Positions 28,787 through 37,348 of a stretch of 64,000 bases of DNA are shown in pieces. Every line of letters starts with the position of its first letter. The first letter of the stretch is position 1. Source of the stretch: Litorilituus sediminis (GTDB lineage: Bacteria; Pseudomonadota; Gammaproteobacteria; Enterobacterales; Alteromonadaceae); NCBI RefSeq assembly GCF_004295665.1, contig NZ_CP034759.1, forward strand, positions 1,674,001 to 1,738,000, written 5' to 3'. The position numbers and the translations under genes were made by a program. Below the pieces are notes generated by a model. It was not told the origin of the DNA. It made no database searches and saw only the letters and a list, made by a program, of their open reading frames with translations.

Positions 28787-30370
28787 TCAAACCAAACTCA
28801 TTTGCTGTTTTTCTTGGCCTATAGGCGTTATCGGTACTTTAACTTGAAAACACACCCCTTGCTCAACATCAACACACTTAATTGAGCCACCAAGTTTTGC
28901 ATCAACTAGGTTAAACACAATATTTAAACCAAGTCCTGAGCCGCCCTGCCCGCGCTTAGTGGTAACAAAGGGTTCAAATATCTTATTGCGCACCTCATCA
29001 CTAATACCTTTACCATTATCCTGATAGGTTAAAGTAAGAAAACCATTTAAGTGGCTAAATGCAATGGTAATTTCCCCGTCACTTCGACCTTCAAAGCCAT
29101 GTACATGAGAATTCATCAAAAAGTTAGTAATAATTTGATTCCAAGCGCTGGGATAAGTGACAAAATTAAGCTCTTCATCCAAATCAAGGTTGATATGATA
29201 GTTCTTACGCTTAAACATGGTTTTTACCGTATTGACCACATCGCGAATATGTTTAGCTAAGTGTACTTTTGTTTCAGGATCGCTATGCTGCTCCACAGCA
29301 ACAGATTTAAAACTTCTAATTAAATCAACTGACTTAGTTAAGCTTCGCTCAATAATTTGCTGGTATTCATTTAATAAATTGAGCGTATCAACTAGGTTAG
29401 ACTTGGTCAGTTTTTCATTTACTATCGCCGCTTGTAAATCATCCACCTTTTCTTTCAATGCCGTGATAGAAGTAATACAGATACCTAAAGGGGTATTAAC
29501 TTCATGAGCAACGCCGGCGACTAATTGCCCTAATGATGCCATTTTTTCAGATTGAACAATTTTATCTTTAGCCATGGTTAAATCATCAACGCTTTGTTGA
29601 AGCTGCTCATTACTTTGCGCTAACATGGCGGTTCTATCATGAACTTTCACTTCCAGCTCACCGTTTAAAGCAAGCAGTGCATTTTCGGCCTCTTCAAGCT
29701 TTACAATTTCTTCTTTTAAATTAACACGCATGGAGTTGATAGCATCAACTAAAAAATCTAACTCATCTTTATCTTGATTTCGTTTAGTAAGCTTAAGCTC
29801 ATGTTCAAGGTTTTGACTGTCTAGCTGTTGTGCAAATGAAGTAATATGAAATAAATGACGGGTTATTAGCTGGTTAACAATAATAACAATGAAAAAAGCC
29901 AGCAAAAATATCTTGATAAATTCATTGGTCAAGATAAATCCAGCTTGTTGGTATAAGTTGCGATATATATCTTGATAATCGGCAAATACTTCTAACTTGC
30001 CAACAACATTATCGCCATAAACAATAGCATACTCAACAAACTTTTCTGCTTGAATATTAGCGTCGCCTAACTGACTTTGATAGTCATAATCATTATAAAT
30101 TTTGACAAAGCCAATATCGGGCAAATCAACAATGCCTTGTAGCTGTACGGCAACTAAAGCTTCATTAAAATCCCAAAGGCTAGTCGCTAATGCTGGTAAA
30201 TAACTTTTTTCAATATTGTCAAAACGCTGCTCTAGTTGGTGCACATCGTCTTTAAAGGAGGCGTAAAGCTGAATTAATGTAGAGCAGATAGAAAAGAAAA
30301 TACTGCACAATAAAATATACGCCAATAAGCGTCGTCCTAGTTTATTGTTTACGCCAACAGCATTAATCAT
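28787..30370 (-). CDS. Membrane sensor histidine kinase, orphan
   Basis: 527 residues. First membrane helix about 13-33, periplasmic sensor domain about 34-145, second helix about 152-172, HAMP-like linker to 220 and coiled coil to 265. Kinase core: H-box SLGQLVAGVAHEVNTPLG, N-box ITNFLMNSHVHGF, G1 DNGKGI, F-box FEPFVTTK, and G2 GGSGLGLNIV. The wide spacing between H-box and N-box is typical of HisKA-type kinases with a long dimer hairpin. No response regulator is adjacent, so the target is unknown. Confidence 0.9.
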   Translation of the reverse strand: MINAVGVNNKLGRRLLAYILLCSIFFSICSTLIQLYASFKDDVHQLEQRFDNIEKSYLPALATSLWDFNEALVAVQLQGIVDLPDIGFVKIYNDYDYQSQLGDANIQAEKFVEYAIVYGDNVVGKLEVFADYQDIYRNLYQQAGFILTNEFIKIFLLAFFIVIIVNQLITRHLFHITSFAQQLDSQNLEHELKLTKRNQDKDELDFLVDAINSMRVNLKEEIVKLEEAENALLALNGELEVKVHDRTAMLAQSNEQLQQSVDDLTMAKDKIVQSEKMASLGQLVAGVAHEVNTPLGICITSITALKEKVDDLQAAIVNEKLTKSNLVDTLNLLNEYQQIIERSLTKSVDLIRSFKSVAVEQHSDPETKVHLAKHIRDVVNTVKTMFKRKNYHINLDLDEELNFVTYPSAWNQIITNFLMNSHVHGFEGRSDGEITIAFSHLNGFLTLTYQDNGKGISDEVRNKIFEPFVTTKRGQGGSGLGLNIVFNLVDAKLGGSIKCVDVEQGVCFQVKVPITPIGQEKQQMSLV

Positions 30371-30550
30371 TATGCGCTCTTTGCCTAATTATTAAAAAAT
30401 TCAGGCTATCTATTCCTATAAGTTAACCTCATTTAAAGCCTGTTGACGATAAAAGTCAACTTACAAGTTAATAGTTAACAACACGTTAACATCAGAGCAA
30501 ATGCGCGCATGGACATAGCACAATCAAAGCATAATTAATCGCTCAGACAA

Positions 30551-30577
30551 AAAGAGCGGCTGCAATGGCCGCTCTTT
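30551..30577 (-). terminator. Terminator after the Deg-like protease
   Basis: Ten-base arms AAAGAGCGGC / GCCGCTCTTT with a seven-base loop, followed on the minus strand by TTG after the T-rich arm. It lies 70 bases past the protease stop. Confidence 0.75.
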
Positions 30578-30646
30578 ACTTCGCCTCTATTTAGCTTTGA
30601 TTGCTCATTGATTAGTGACAATATCAATAAAGAGCCTAGCTTCTAG

Positions 30647-31675
30647 TTAATCGACTAGCCAGTGAGTCGTTTTTACTTCACCATCGCGCAAATACTTAAA
30701 GACTATTTTTTCGCCTTTTTCTAAACCAGAAAGCTTTTGTTTTAATTTGACTGCTGACTCCAAATCCCGAATTTCCTGACCTGCGACTGATAGCAAAATA
30801 TCACCGCCAAGTAGTACTGGGGTTCGACCAATCACCACGCTAATATCACCGCCTTTAAAACCTAATTTATCGGCCAAAGTTCCAGGAATAACATGCTGAA
30901 TTAATGCGCCATGGCCTGCGGCATTATTTAGTGCGTACGCTTGTTTTTCATTAAGTAAGAAAGGAATAAAACCAGAAAAAGTACCAGGGTCGCTATCAAT
31001 GACCGCTCGAATAGTATCAACCGAGACAACAAAGCCTAAGCCATTACTACCACCGCTTTTAGACAGTATATGACTAACAATACCAATAATGTCACCGTCT
31101 AAATTAAACATGGGTCCACCTGAGTTACCGACATTAATCGAGGCATCTGTTTGTAATAATCGAGGAACTAAGCTTGAGCCAGGGATCTCTTTACCATCGC
31201 GAATGCCACTTAAATAGCCGACAGATAGACTATGACTAACACCAAAAGGGGCACCAATAATAACAACACGCTCACCAACTTCATAACTTGCCGACTCAGC
31301 TAATGCTAACGGTTCGATATCACTTGGCACTTCAGCGGCTTGAATCATGGCTAAATCAATTAACGGCTTTACCCAAACAACATGACCTGTGGTTTTACGA
31401 CCATCAGCAAACTCTACCTGTATAGCCGTTGCTTTATCAACAACATGAGCCGCAGTTAGAATGCGCCCTTCTTTACTCACTAAAGCACCTGAGCCTAATG
31501 AGCCTGCAGTTTGTTGCTTATAGGTTACTTGGCCTACTTGAGGATCAGCTAATGCTTGCACATGTAACTCAACTACCGCAGGATTAACCTTCTTAAATAG
31601 TTTTTGTACCGAGTTTGCCGCACATGCTTGTAGGGTAAGTAAAGATAGCGCTACCGCTAATAACATTCTCATCAT
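30647..31675 (-). CDS. Exported trypsin-like serine protease with PDZ domain (Deg/HtrA-like, S1C)
   Basis: 342 residues. The N-terminal hydrophobic stretch ends LTLQAC-AA, a plausible lipobox. Chymotrypsin fold: His in LTAAHVV near 77, Asp in LIDLAM near 109, Ser in GNSGGPMF near 190. A C-terminal PDZ domain (about 255-338) shows VIPGTLADKLGFKGGDI and ILLSVAGQEI. Shorter than DegP and with one PDZ, it resembles DegS, though the lipobox suggests outer- or inner-membrane lipid anchoring. A periplasmic quality-control protease is the likely role. Confidence 0.87.
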   Translation of the reverse strand: MMRMLLAVALSLLTLQACAANSVQKLFKKVNPAVVELHVQALADPQVGQVTYKQQTAGSLGSGALVSKEGRILTAAHVVDKATAIQVEFADGRKTTGHVVWVKPLIDLAMIQAAEVPSDIEPLALAESASYEVGERVVIIGAPFGVSHSLSVGYLSGIRDGKEIPGSSLVPRLLQTDASINVGNSGGPMFNLDGDIIGIVSHILSKSGGSNGLGFVVSVDTIRAVIDSDPGTFSGFIPFLLNEKQAYALNNAAGHGALIQHVIPGTLADKLGFKGGDISVVIGRTPVLLGGDILLSVAGQEIRDLESAVKLKQKLSGLEKGEKIVFKYLRDGEVKTTHWLVD

Positions 31676-31804
31676 TAAGATAAATCCATATAAAATTAAC
31701 TAGGCTGTTAGTGTAACCAATACATTTATTTTTATCAGGTATTTCTACACTAAGCGACCATTTGAGTGATACCATAATAGCGAATGTAATATCTAGGAGC
31801 TTTC

Positions 31805-32146
31805 GTGGAAGTTATCGGTTTTTTAGCCATCTCATCATTATTATGGCTAATATGGCAGCTAGTTAGAGCTAAACAATTTAATCGCTTTAAACAGCGCATA
31901 GAAAAAGAGCTAAAACCTCAGGTTATTGAAGCAATCATTGCTGAGCTTGATGAAAGTCGCAGCGAGTTATTGCCAAATAATGAATGCCATCAGCAAGCCA
32001 GCCTTTTTTATTGGACCCAATATAAAAGCCGCATATTGCATGCGGCTTTAACAAAAGGTGTTATCGATAAATCTTGGCTTAGCGATACAGGCAATTTACG
32101 AAACGCCCAACATCTTTTCCATATTGAGCGCCAATATTTACCCTAA
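31805..32146 (+). CDS. Small membrane-anchored protein of unknown function
   Basis: 113 residues, GTG start with TAGGAG eight bases upstream, which is the only good initiation site. One N-terminal helix (about 4-20) with basic residues after it, then a cytoplasmic helical domain ending in FHIERQYLP. I do not recognise a family. It is convergent with trmB, whose stop is 22 bases away. Confidence 0.7.
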   Translation: MEVIGFLAISSLLWLIWQLVRAKQFNRFKQRIEKELKPQVIEAIIAELDESRSELLPNNECHQQASLFYWTQYKSRILHAALTKGVIDKSWLSDTGNLRNAQHLFHIERQYLP

Positions 32147-32167
32147 TTGGCCAATTAAAATTGTCGG

Positions 32168-32902
32168 TTAGTCCACTTTACTAAACTGTAAATCCCAAAC
32201 ACCATGACCTAAGCGATGACCTCTGTTTTCAAACTTAGTCAGTGGTCTTGATTCAGGTCTTGGTACAAAATCATTAGTTTCAGATAAGTTCTTATAACCT
32301 TGTGAATTACGCATATCTTCTAGCATACATTCAGCGTAGTTTTCCCAATCTGTTGCCATATGAAATACACCGCCGACTTTAAGCTTTTGGCGAATGGTTT
32401 CAACAAACTCAGCTGAGACAATACGGCGCTTATGGTGCTTTTTCTTATGCCAAGGATCAGGGAAAAATAACTGCACTGTACTAAGGCTTGCTGAAGGAAT
32501 ACAATCAGCAAGAATTTCAATGGCATCGTGCTCATATACCTTCAGGTTATCAACTCCCTGCTCTACCGCATAAGAAATACAAGCGCCTACACCTGGCTTA
32601 TGTACTTCGATACCGATAAAGTTTAGCTCTGGTGCTGCCTTTGCCATTTCAACCAACGACTTCCCCATACCAAAGCCAATTTCTAAGACAACAGGCTTGT
32701 CATTGCCAAAAACAACTTGAGGATCAATTAAGCCATCTTCATGGTTAAGTCCCATCGTTTGCCAATGCTCATTTAAAGCACGCTCTTGCCCTTTCGTTAA
32801 ACGACCTTCGCGTTTTACAAAGCTGCGAACTTTACGAATGTACTTGCCTTCTTGCTCAGCCTGTTCAATGGTTTTATGTGTTTTCTCTGGTTTATCAGTC
32901 AT
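32168..32902 (-). CDS. trmB: tRNA (guanine-N7)-methyltransferase
   Basis: 244 residues. SAM-binding motif [15 protein letters not shown] near residue 73, [11 protein letters not shown], and the diagnostic [15 protein letters not shown] near residue 150. It makes m7G46 in tRNA variable loops. The N-terminal 40 residues are basic. As in E. coli, it is followed divergently by mutY, with yggL between them on the same strand. Confidence 0.97.
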   Translation of the reverse strand: MTDKPEKTHKTIEQAEQEGKYIRKVRSFVKREGRLTKGQERALNEHWQTMGLNHEDGLIDPQVVFGNDKPVVLEIGFGMGKSLVEMAKAAPELNFIGIEVHKPGVGACISYAVEQGVDNLKVYEHDAIEILADCIPSASLSTVQLFFPDPWHKKKHHKRRIVSAEFVETIRQKLKVGGVFHMATDWENYAECMLEDMRNSQGYKNLSETNDFVPRPESRPLTKFENRGHRLGHGVWDLQFSKVD

Positions 32903-33104
32903 TATTGATATCTTTTACTAATTTATCTTTAACTTATAAACTGCATTTACTTAACGCAGCTTAACTTTTTACTTTATCGCTCAACACTCAGCTTGCTGCC
33001 TGAGTGAATTAAATGCATTTTAGGCAAGGCAAATAAACTTAAAATAGTTCTTCATATTTTGAGTTTATTTAACGCAGCATAAAGTGCCTTTAAACAGTCA
33101 GAAT

Positions 33105-33443
33105 TTATTCAGCCCACCAAACATCATATAACTCACTAACCGATACAGCCTTCGCACCATTATCCGTTAACCATTTTTCTACTGCCGCTCTATGCTCTTC
33201 TGTGCAAGAGCCTAATTTTTGTGTGCATATTAAGCCATGCCACAATGAATCACCCTCACCACCAAAACCTAAGCCATTTGCTTGGATTACTTGTGCAAAA
33301 AACTTATCAATAAAGCTGTCTAACTCTTCGCTAGTAATCTTTTCATCTAATTGCCACGCTACATCAAAGCCAAGCTCTTTAAATTCATCTACACGTAATT
33401 TTTTACGTAAACGACGGCTACGGTTTTTTGCTTCAAGTTTCAT
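33105..33443 (-). CDS. yggL: YggL family 50S ribosome-binding protein (DUF469)
   Basis: 112 residues, the family's usual length. Basic N-terminus (KNRSRRLRKKLRVDEF), GFDVAW and the C-terminal half with NGLGFGGEG and LYDVWWAE are typical. E. coli YggL binds the large ribosomal subunit. It sits between trmB and the divergent mutY as in enterobacteria. The 200-base gap to trmB holds an AT-rich hairpin (33031-33070) with 16-base arms. Confidence 0.93.
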   Translation of the reverse strand: MKLEAKNRSRRLRKKLRVDEFKELGFDVAWQLDEKITSEELDSFIDKFFAQVIQANGLGFGGEGDSLWHGLICTQKLGSCTEEHRAAVEKWLTDNGAKAVSVSELYDVWWAE

Positions 33444-33564
33444 CTAATGCCTCTGCATGCTAATGGGCTAATTTTAAGTGGCAATATTATATGCTGCCAA
33501 GCAAGCAACAACAATCTGTTTTAGCTATTTGAGCTAAGCTGCAAATTTGCTACACTGGCGCGCC

Positions 33565-34680
33565 ATGAAAGCACAAGAAATTATTTCCAAAGCATCTGCT
33601 TTGCAGTTCTCCTCACAAGTTATTACTTGGTATCATCAACAAGGCCGTAAGCACCTCCCTTGGCAGCAAGACAAAACCCCATACCGAGTATGGATTTCTG
33701 AAATCATGTTGCAGCAAACCCAAGTAAAAACGGTCATTCCTTATTACTTGAAATTTATGGATAGTTTCCCTACGGTTTTAGATTTGGCTAATGCCGATGA
33801 AGATACCGTACTACATCATTGGACTGGTTTAGGTTACTACGCTCGTGCAAGAAACTTACATAAAGCGGCAAAAATCATACGTGATAACTATCAAGGACAT
33901 TTCCCAGAAAATATTGATGACGTGATAGCATTACCAGGTATTGGTCGCTCAACGGCAGGGGCAATTTTAAGCTTGTCATTAAATCAACATCACCCAATAT
34001 TAGATGGTAATGTAAAACGTGTTCTTGCCAGAAACTACCTAGTTGAAGGTTACAATGGTTTAGCTAAGTTTGATAAAGCGCTTTGGCAACTCACAGAAAC
34101 TCTAACACCAAGCAGCGAAACCAATCACTATAATCAAGCCATGATGGATATTGGTGCAACCGTTTGTACGCGAACAAAACCAAGTTGTTCTTTATGTCCG
34201 GTAGAATTGTCCTGTTTAGCAAATCAAAGTGAGCGTCAGAGCGAATTTCCGCAAAAGAAACCGAAAAAGAAAATACCGGAAAAAAGCACTATTATGGTGA
34301 TCCCAAGAATAGCAACAGCGCAAACCTCACAGGTATTAATGGAAAAACGACCGCCTACAGGTATATGGGGCGGCTTATGGTGTTTTTATGAAATAGAAAA
34401 AACATCTTCACTCGATACTTTACTAAATAAGCTTGGCCTTAAAGCCAAAGAGCAATTAAGCTTACCTGAGTTTAGACACACGTTTAGCCACTTTCACTTA
34501 GACATAAAACCCATAGTTGTTGATTGTGAAAAGCTATCAGGTAATAAAATCAGGCAAGAAATAAACGAAACAACACCGCAAAGGTGGTATGATTTACAGC
34601 AAAATGAAAGCGTCGGCCTAGCCGCATCAACGCAGAAACTAATTAATCAATTAAGACCACTAGCACAGCTCATTGAATGA
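33565..34680 (+). CDS. mutY: A/G-specific adenine glycosylase
   Basis: 371 residues from ATG 33565; an upstream TTG in frame is rejected. HhH-GPD glycosylase domain: [15 protein letters not shown] near 45, helix-hairpin-helix [13 protein letters not shown] with catalytic Asp in [10 protein letters not shown], and the 4Fe-4S loop [17 protein letters not shown] near 200. A Nudix-like C-terminal domain (about 235-360) reads 8-oxoG. It removes adenine opposite 8-oxoguanine. Followed 30 bases later by yggX, a conserved pair. Confidence 0.97.
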   Translation: MKAQEIISKASALQFSSQVITWYHQQGRKHLPWQQDKTPYRVWISEIMLQQTQVKTVIPYYLKFMDSFPTVLDLANADEDTVLHHWTGLGYYARARNLHKAAKIIRDNYQGHFPENIDDVIALPGIGRSTAGAILSLSLNQHHPILDGNVKRVLARNYLVEGYNGLAKFDKALWQLTETLTPSSETNHYNQAMMDIGATVCTRTKPSCSLCPVELSCLANQSERQSEFPQKKPKKKIPEKSTIMVIPRIATAQTSQVLMEKRPPTGIWGGLWCFYEIEKTSSLDTLLNKLGLKAKEQLSLPEFRHTFSHFHLDIKPIVVDCEKLSGNKIRQEINETTPQRWYDLQQNESVGLAASTQKLINQLRPLAQLIE

Positions 34681-34710
34681 GCATAATTTACTAGCCAATA
34701 GAGAGTTATT

Positions 34711-34983
34711 ATGAGTCGCACAGTATTTTGTCAGCATTTAAACAAAGAAGCCGAAGGCTTAGGTTTTCAACTTTACCCAGGTGAGGTTGGAAAACGCATC
34801 TTTGATAATATTTCTAAAGAAGCATGGGGCATATGGCAAAAAAAGCAAACCATGCTGATTAATGAAAAGAAAATGAATATGATGAATCCTGATGATCGCG
34901 CATTTTTAGAAACTGCCATGGTCGACTTTTTATTCGAAGGTAAAGAGCCTGAAATTGAAGGTTACGTGCCACCAAGTGAATAA
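34711..34983 (+). CDS. yggX: YggX family Fe(II) trafficking / oxidative damage protection protein
   Basis: 90 residues. The invariant N-terminus [17 protein letters not shown] with the redox-sensitive Cys7, [13 protein letters not shown], and the C-terminal [13 protein letters not shown] match YggX end to end. It is linked to protection of Fe-S enzymes, fitting its pairing with the Fe-S enzyme MutY. The gene usually found next, mltC, is replaced here by tRNA genes. Confidence 0.96.
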   Translation: MSRTVFCQHLNKEAEGLGFQLYPGEVGKRIFDNISKEAWGIWQKKQTMLINEKKMNMMNPDDRAFLETAMVDFLFEGKEPEIEGYVPPSE

Positions 34984-35059
34984 ATTGCTGCTTTAACGAG
35001 CCAAATGCCTTAAAAACAAGCAAACAAACATCTTTTCTAATAAAATCGCAAAAAAAGTG

Positions 35060-35088
35060 TTGACGGGGAAAAGGAAAAACAGTTTAAT
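35060..35088 (+). promoter_or_regulatory. Promoter of the tRNA-Phe/tRNA-Thr transcript
   Basis: TTGACG (35060-35065), a 17-base spacer and TTTAAT (35083-35088), followed by a GC-rich discriminator ACGCCCCGTC, the form expected of stringently regulated tRNA promoters. Confidence 0.75.
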
Positions 35089-35133
35089 ACGCCCCGTCTT
35101 AACGAGGCAGCACTTGAAGCCTAGTTACGCAAA

Positions 35134-35209
35134 GCCCCGATAGCTCAGTTGGTAGAGCAGAGGATTGAAAATCCTCGTGTCCCTGGTTCAATTCCGGGTC
35201 GGGGCACCA
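35134..35209 (+). tRNA. tRNA-Phe (GAA)
   Basis: 76 nt, complete cloverleaf with anticodon GAA and encoded CCA. Identical over its full length to the minus-strand gene at 21323-21398. Confidence 0.98.
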
Positions 35210-35292
35210 TCTTTTGAAATGGTGCCATTATTTTTAATAACGCATTATTTCGGTGCCAAGGTATCTTTTAGATATCGCACACAGTTTAGTGT

Positions 35293-35368
<76 letters not shown>

Positions 35369-35707
35369 TTTATCAGATAAGCCCTAACTTCGGTTAGGGC
35401 TTTTTTGTATCTACCGTTTAGTTAAATTCTTAATCAATTTTCATTTACACCAATATTTTATCTACCCTGCGCTATTTGTGATTTATACGTCAGCTTGTTA
35501 TTTATTTCGTGTTATTAATAGGCACAATATCCAACCTATTTCGAACAAACACTATTAGGGAAAATTATTTGCTGGTTAAAATTCCGAACTGGGTATTGGC
35601 ACCAGTAAAATCAGTTGGTTTAATATATTAAGTGAGTGCTTGGCTATTGCTAACATAATGATACTCATGCAAAATTACATAAAAACATATATCACACGTA
35701 TCGTAGC
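35369..35707. other. Intergenic region after tRNA-Thr
   Basis: Apart from the tRNA terminator at 35381-35406 I see no gene or named element in this AT-rich stretch leading into the accessory genes. Confidence 0.5.
35381..35406 (+). terminator. Terminator of the tRNA-Phe/Thr transcript
   Basis: Eight-base arms GCCCTAAC / GTTAGGGC with a TTCG tetraloop followed by six Ts, 13 bases after the CCA of tRNA-Thr. Confidence 0.95.
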
Positions 35708-36757
35708 ATGGAAGAAAAATATCAAGATAAGCTAAAAAGCTTTATGGCTAAAGCTAAATTCAATAACAAGTACTCAGATAAAATAGTTGGTAGAACTCTT
35801 CTATTCTCAAATATATGGGCCACATTGTTGGCACCTATACTAATAGGCATTGGTATTTCCCACATATATAACTTACCAGAAAATGTATTACCTAACGCAT
35901 TATTTTGGATATTATTAACCGTATTCTTGTTGATTCACTTAGCAACAGCATACTTAGTGCATCAAAATAACAGCAAATACTCGCTATACTCACAGGCAGT
36001 AGAGCTTGAAGAAAGCCACTCAAATGAGCTTACCAATACTAGAGACGAGCTAGCAAAATATATTCATGCTTTTAAAAAAGTAGCCCACCTTCATAGTAAT
36101 CAAATGAGCACCCTATACTTAACAGCTTGTATTACTGATGAAGGTGTAGGGGAAATTAATCAAGTTGAAGATGGAACTTTAACTATTAAAGAGTTTATGG
36201 ATAAAGCAAAAGAGCCCATTCGAGCCATAATTAGAACACTATGCTTAGAAAGAGAAGCCTTATTTGGCTATCGTTCACAAAGCCTATACAACATCGCTTT
36301 ATACATGTATAACCATGAGGAAGACCACCTCTTTATGATCGAAAGAGATTGTGACTCTCGCCTTCCACAAAGAAACCGAGACTGGAAACCAGGTCATGGA
36401 CATGTTGGACTTGCCTTCTTGCACAAACAAACAAAAATATCAGGTGACATAACCAAAAGTGACGAACTTGCCACCAACAATACAACTGAATCAGATAAAA
36501 ACAATTATAAAAGCTTCATATCATTACCCATTTTAAGCTGTGAAGATGACGGCGACGTCAATAATGAAATAAAGCCACTGGGTGTACTAGTATTAACAAG
36601 TGCTGATGAAAGCCAATTCGAGCAAGATCGAGATTTACAATTTTTGACTACTATTTCTAAGTTTCTTGCTATATATTTAGCTAGTATAGAATCTCACTAT
36701 TCTCACAATAATTTCAAGGCAAATGATGAAATTCAGGAAGGTGTTAAAGATGAGTAA
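35708..36757 (+). CDS. Two-TM protein with coiled coil and GAF-like C-terminal domain
   Basis: 349 residues. Two membrane helices at about 34-53 and 62-83, a charged coiled-coil stretch at about 95-125, then a soluble domain (about 170-335) whose pattern YRSQSLYNIALYMY, GHGHVGLAFLHKQ, FISLPIL, and PLGVLVLTS...FEQDRDLQFLTTIS suggests a GAF-type sensor fold. This is inferred by eye, with no family name. No strong ribosome site precedes the ATG. The last eight bases overlap the next small gene. Placement between a tRNA pair and an integrase relic marks it as accessory. Confidence 0.65.
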   Translation: MEEKYQDKLKSFMAKAKFNNKYSDKIVGRTLLFSNIWATLLAPILIGIGISHIYNLPENVLPNALFWILLTVFLLIHLATAYLVHQNNSKYSLYSQAVELEESHSNELTNTRDELAKYIHAFKKVAHLHSNQMSTLYLTACITDEGVGEINQVEDGTLTIKEFMDKAKEPIRAIIRTLCLEREALFGYRSQSLYNIALYMYNHEEDHLFMIERDCDSRLPQRNRDWKPGHGHVGLAFLHKQTKISGDITKSDELATNNTTESDKNNYKSFISLPILSCEDDGDVNNEIKPLGVLVLTSADESQFEQDRDLQFLTTISKFLAIYLASIESHYSHNNFKANDEIQEGVKDE

Positions 36758-36929
36758 TACTAGCAATAAATCAGATACCGTACGTTCCAGTATATTGAAG
36801 CAAGATAGTGCTCATGCTTTAGTTAAAGCTCTTTCATCTCAAAGTTTCGATCCTAGCTTTGTAGATAAATGGTATAAAGAGCAAAGAATGGCTACGATCA
36901 GGTACGCTAGAGAGCTTGTAGCTAAATAA
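36750..36929 (+). CDS. Small protein coupled to the GAF-like membrane protein
   Basis: 59 residues from ATG 36750 with AGGAAGG eight bases upstream; it overlaps the preceding stop as ATGAGTAA. The sequence is helical and basic toward the end (DKWYKEQRMATIRYARELVAK), with no signal or membrane segment. Not recognised. Tight coupling implies joint action with the upstream protein. Confidence 0.6.
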   Translation: MSNTSNKSDTVRSSILKQDSAHALVKALSSQSFDPSFVDKWYKEQRMATIRYARELVAK

Positions 36930-36967
36930 TTGGTGAAATAGCACTCACTATTTCACCTGCTCATCAA

Positions 36968-37216
36968 TCACTGCTTCATTTTATCACCCACCCAGTTCTT
37001 CTCAAGGTATGCATAGCGCATAGTAGTAGCAATATTGGTATGCCCTAAAATGTGAGCAGTTCCCTGAACTGTCATATCATTTTGCACTAATCAACTAGCA
37101 CAAGTATGGCGAAAATCATGTACACGAAAATTTTCAATACCAGAGTTTCAATAGCGAGCCGAATCGCAATGGGAAAATGCTTACTCAAGTTATTTTCCCG
37201 ATTAAGGATCTCTACC
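36968..37216 (-). pseudogene. Remnant of a tyrosine recombinase (phage-type integrase)
   Basis: In the minus frame ending at the TGA at 36968-36970 one reads the whole C-terminal catalytic part: HDFRHTCAS, then LVQN..TVQGTAHILGHTNIATTMRYAYLE with the HxxR, GH and catalytic Tyr positions. A TGA at 37091-37093 interrupts it where Trp is expected. Further upstream, in another frame (about 37146-37216), NLSKHFPIAIRLAIET resembles the start of the catalytic domain, so an internal deletion removed the middle. No N-terminal domain survives, and the gene is dead. Confidence 0.85.
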
Positions 37217-37264
37217 ACCTAAGTAATGTTTAATATGCTTCTAACAACTAACTTCAATCAACAG

Positions 37265-37279
37265 CGCCAGTTCGATACC
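37265..37279 (+). repeat. Degenerate copy of the tRNA-Thr T-arm, possible old attachment site
   Basis: CGCCAGTTCGATACC matches 14 of 15 bases of tRNA-Thr at 35340-35354 (CGCCAGTTCGATTCC). It lies just beyond the integrase relic, so the two copies bracket the accessory pair. Beyond these 15 bases the match stops, so it may be chance. Confidence 0.35.
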
Positions 37280-37348
37280 AACAAGCTCATTATTTCAAGT
37301 AAGCCCGATAAAAACAGACTTACCTTCACCAGCTAATGAACTTGAGAA

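Larger units (their letters stand above)
36930..37348. other. Region of recombinase decay
   Basis: No intact gene. It contains the tyrosine-recombinase remnant (36968-37216) and a degenerate copy of the tRNA-Thr T-arm (37265-37279). Confidence 0.6.

Noticed and set aside
33031..33070. AT-rich hairpin between trmB and yggL as a terminator
   Set aside because: The 16-base arms have almost no GC and no T tract follows; it is probably not an intrinsic terminator.
37091..37093. TGA in the recombinase remnant as a selenocysteine or recoded tryptophan codon
   Set aside because: The frame also lacks the middle of the catalytic domain and the whole N-terminus, so simple decay explains the stop.
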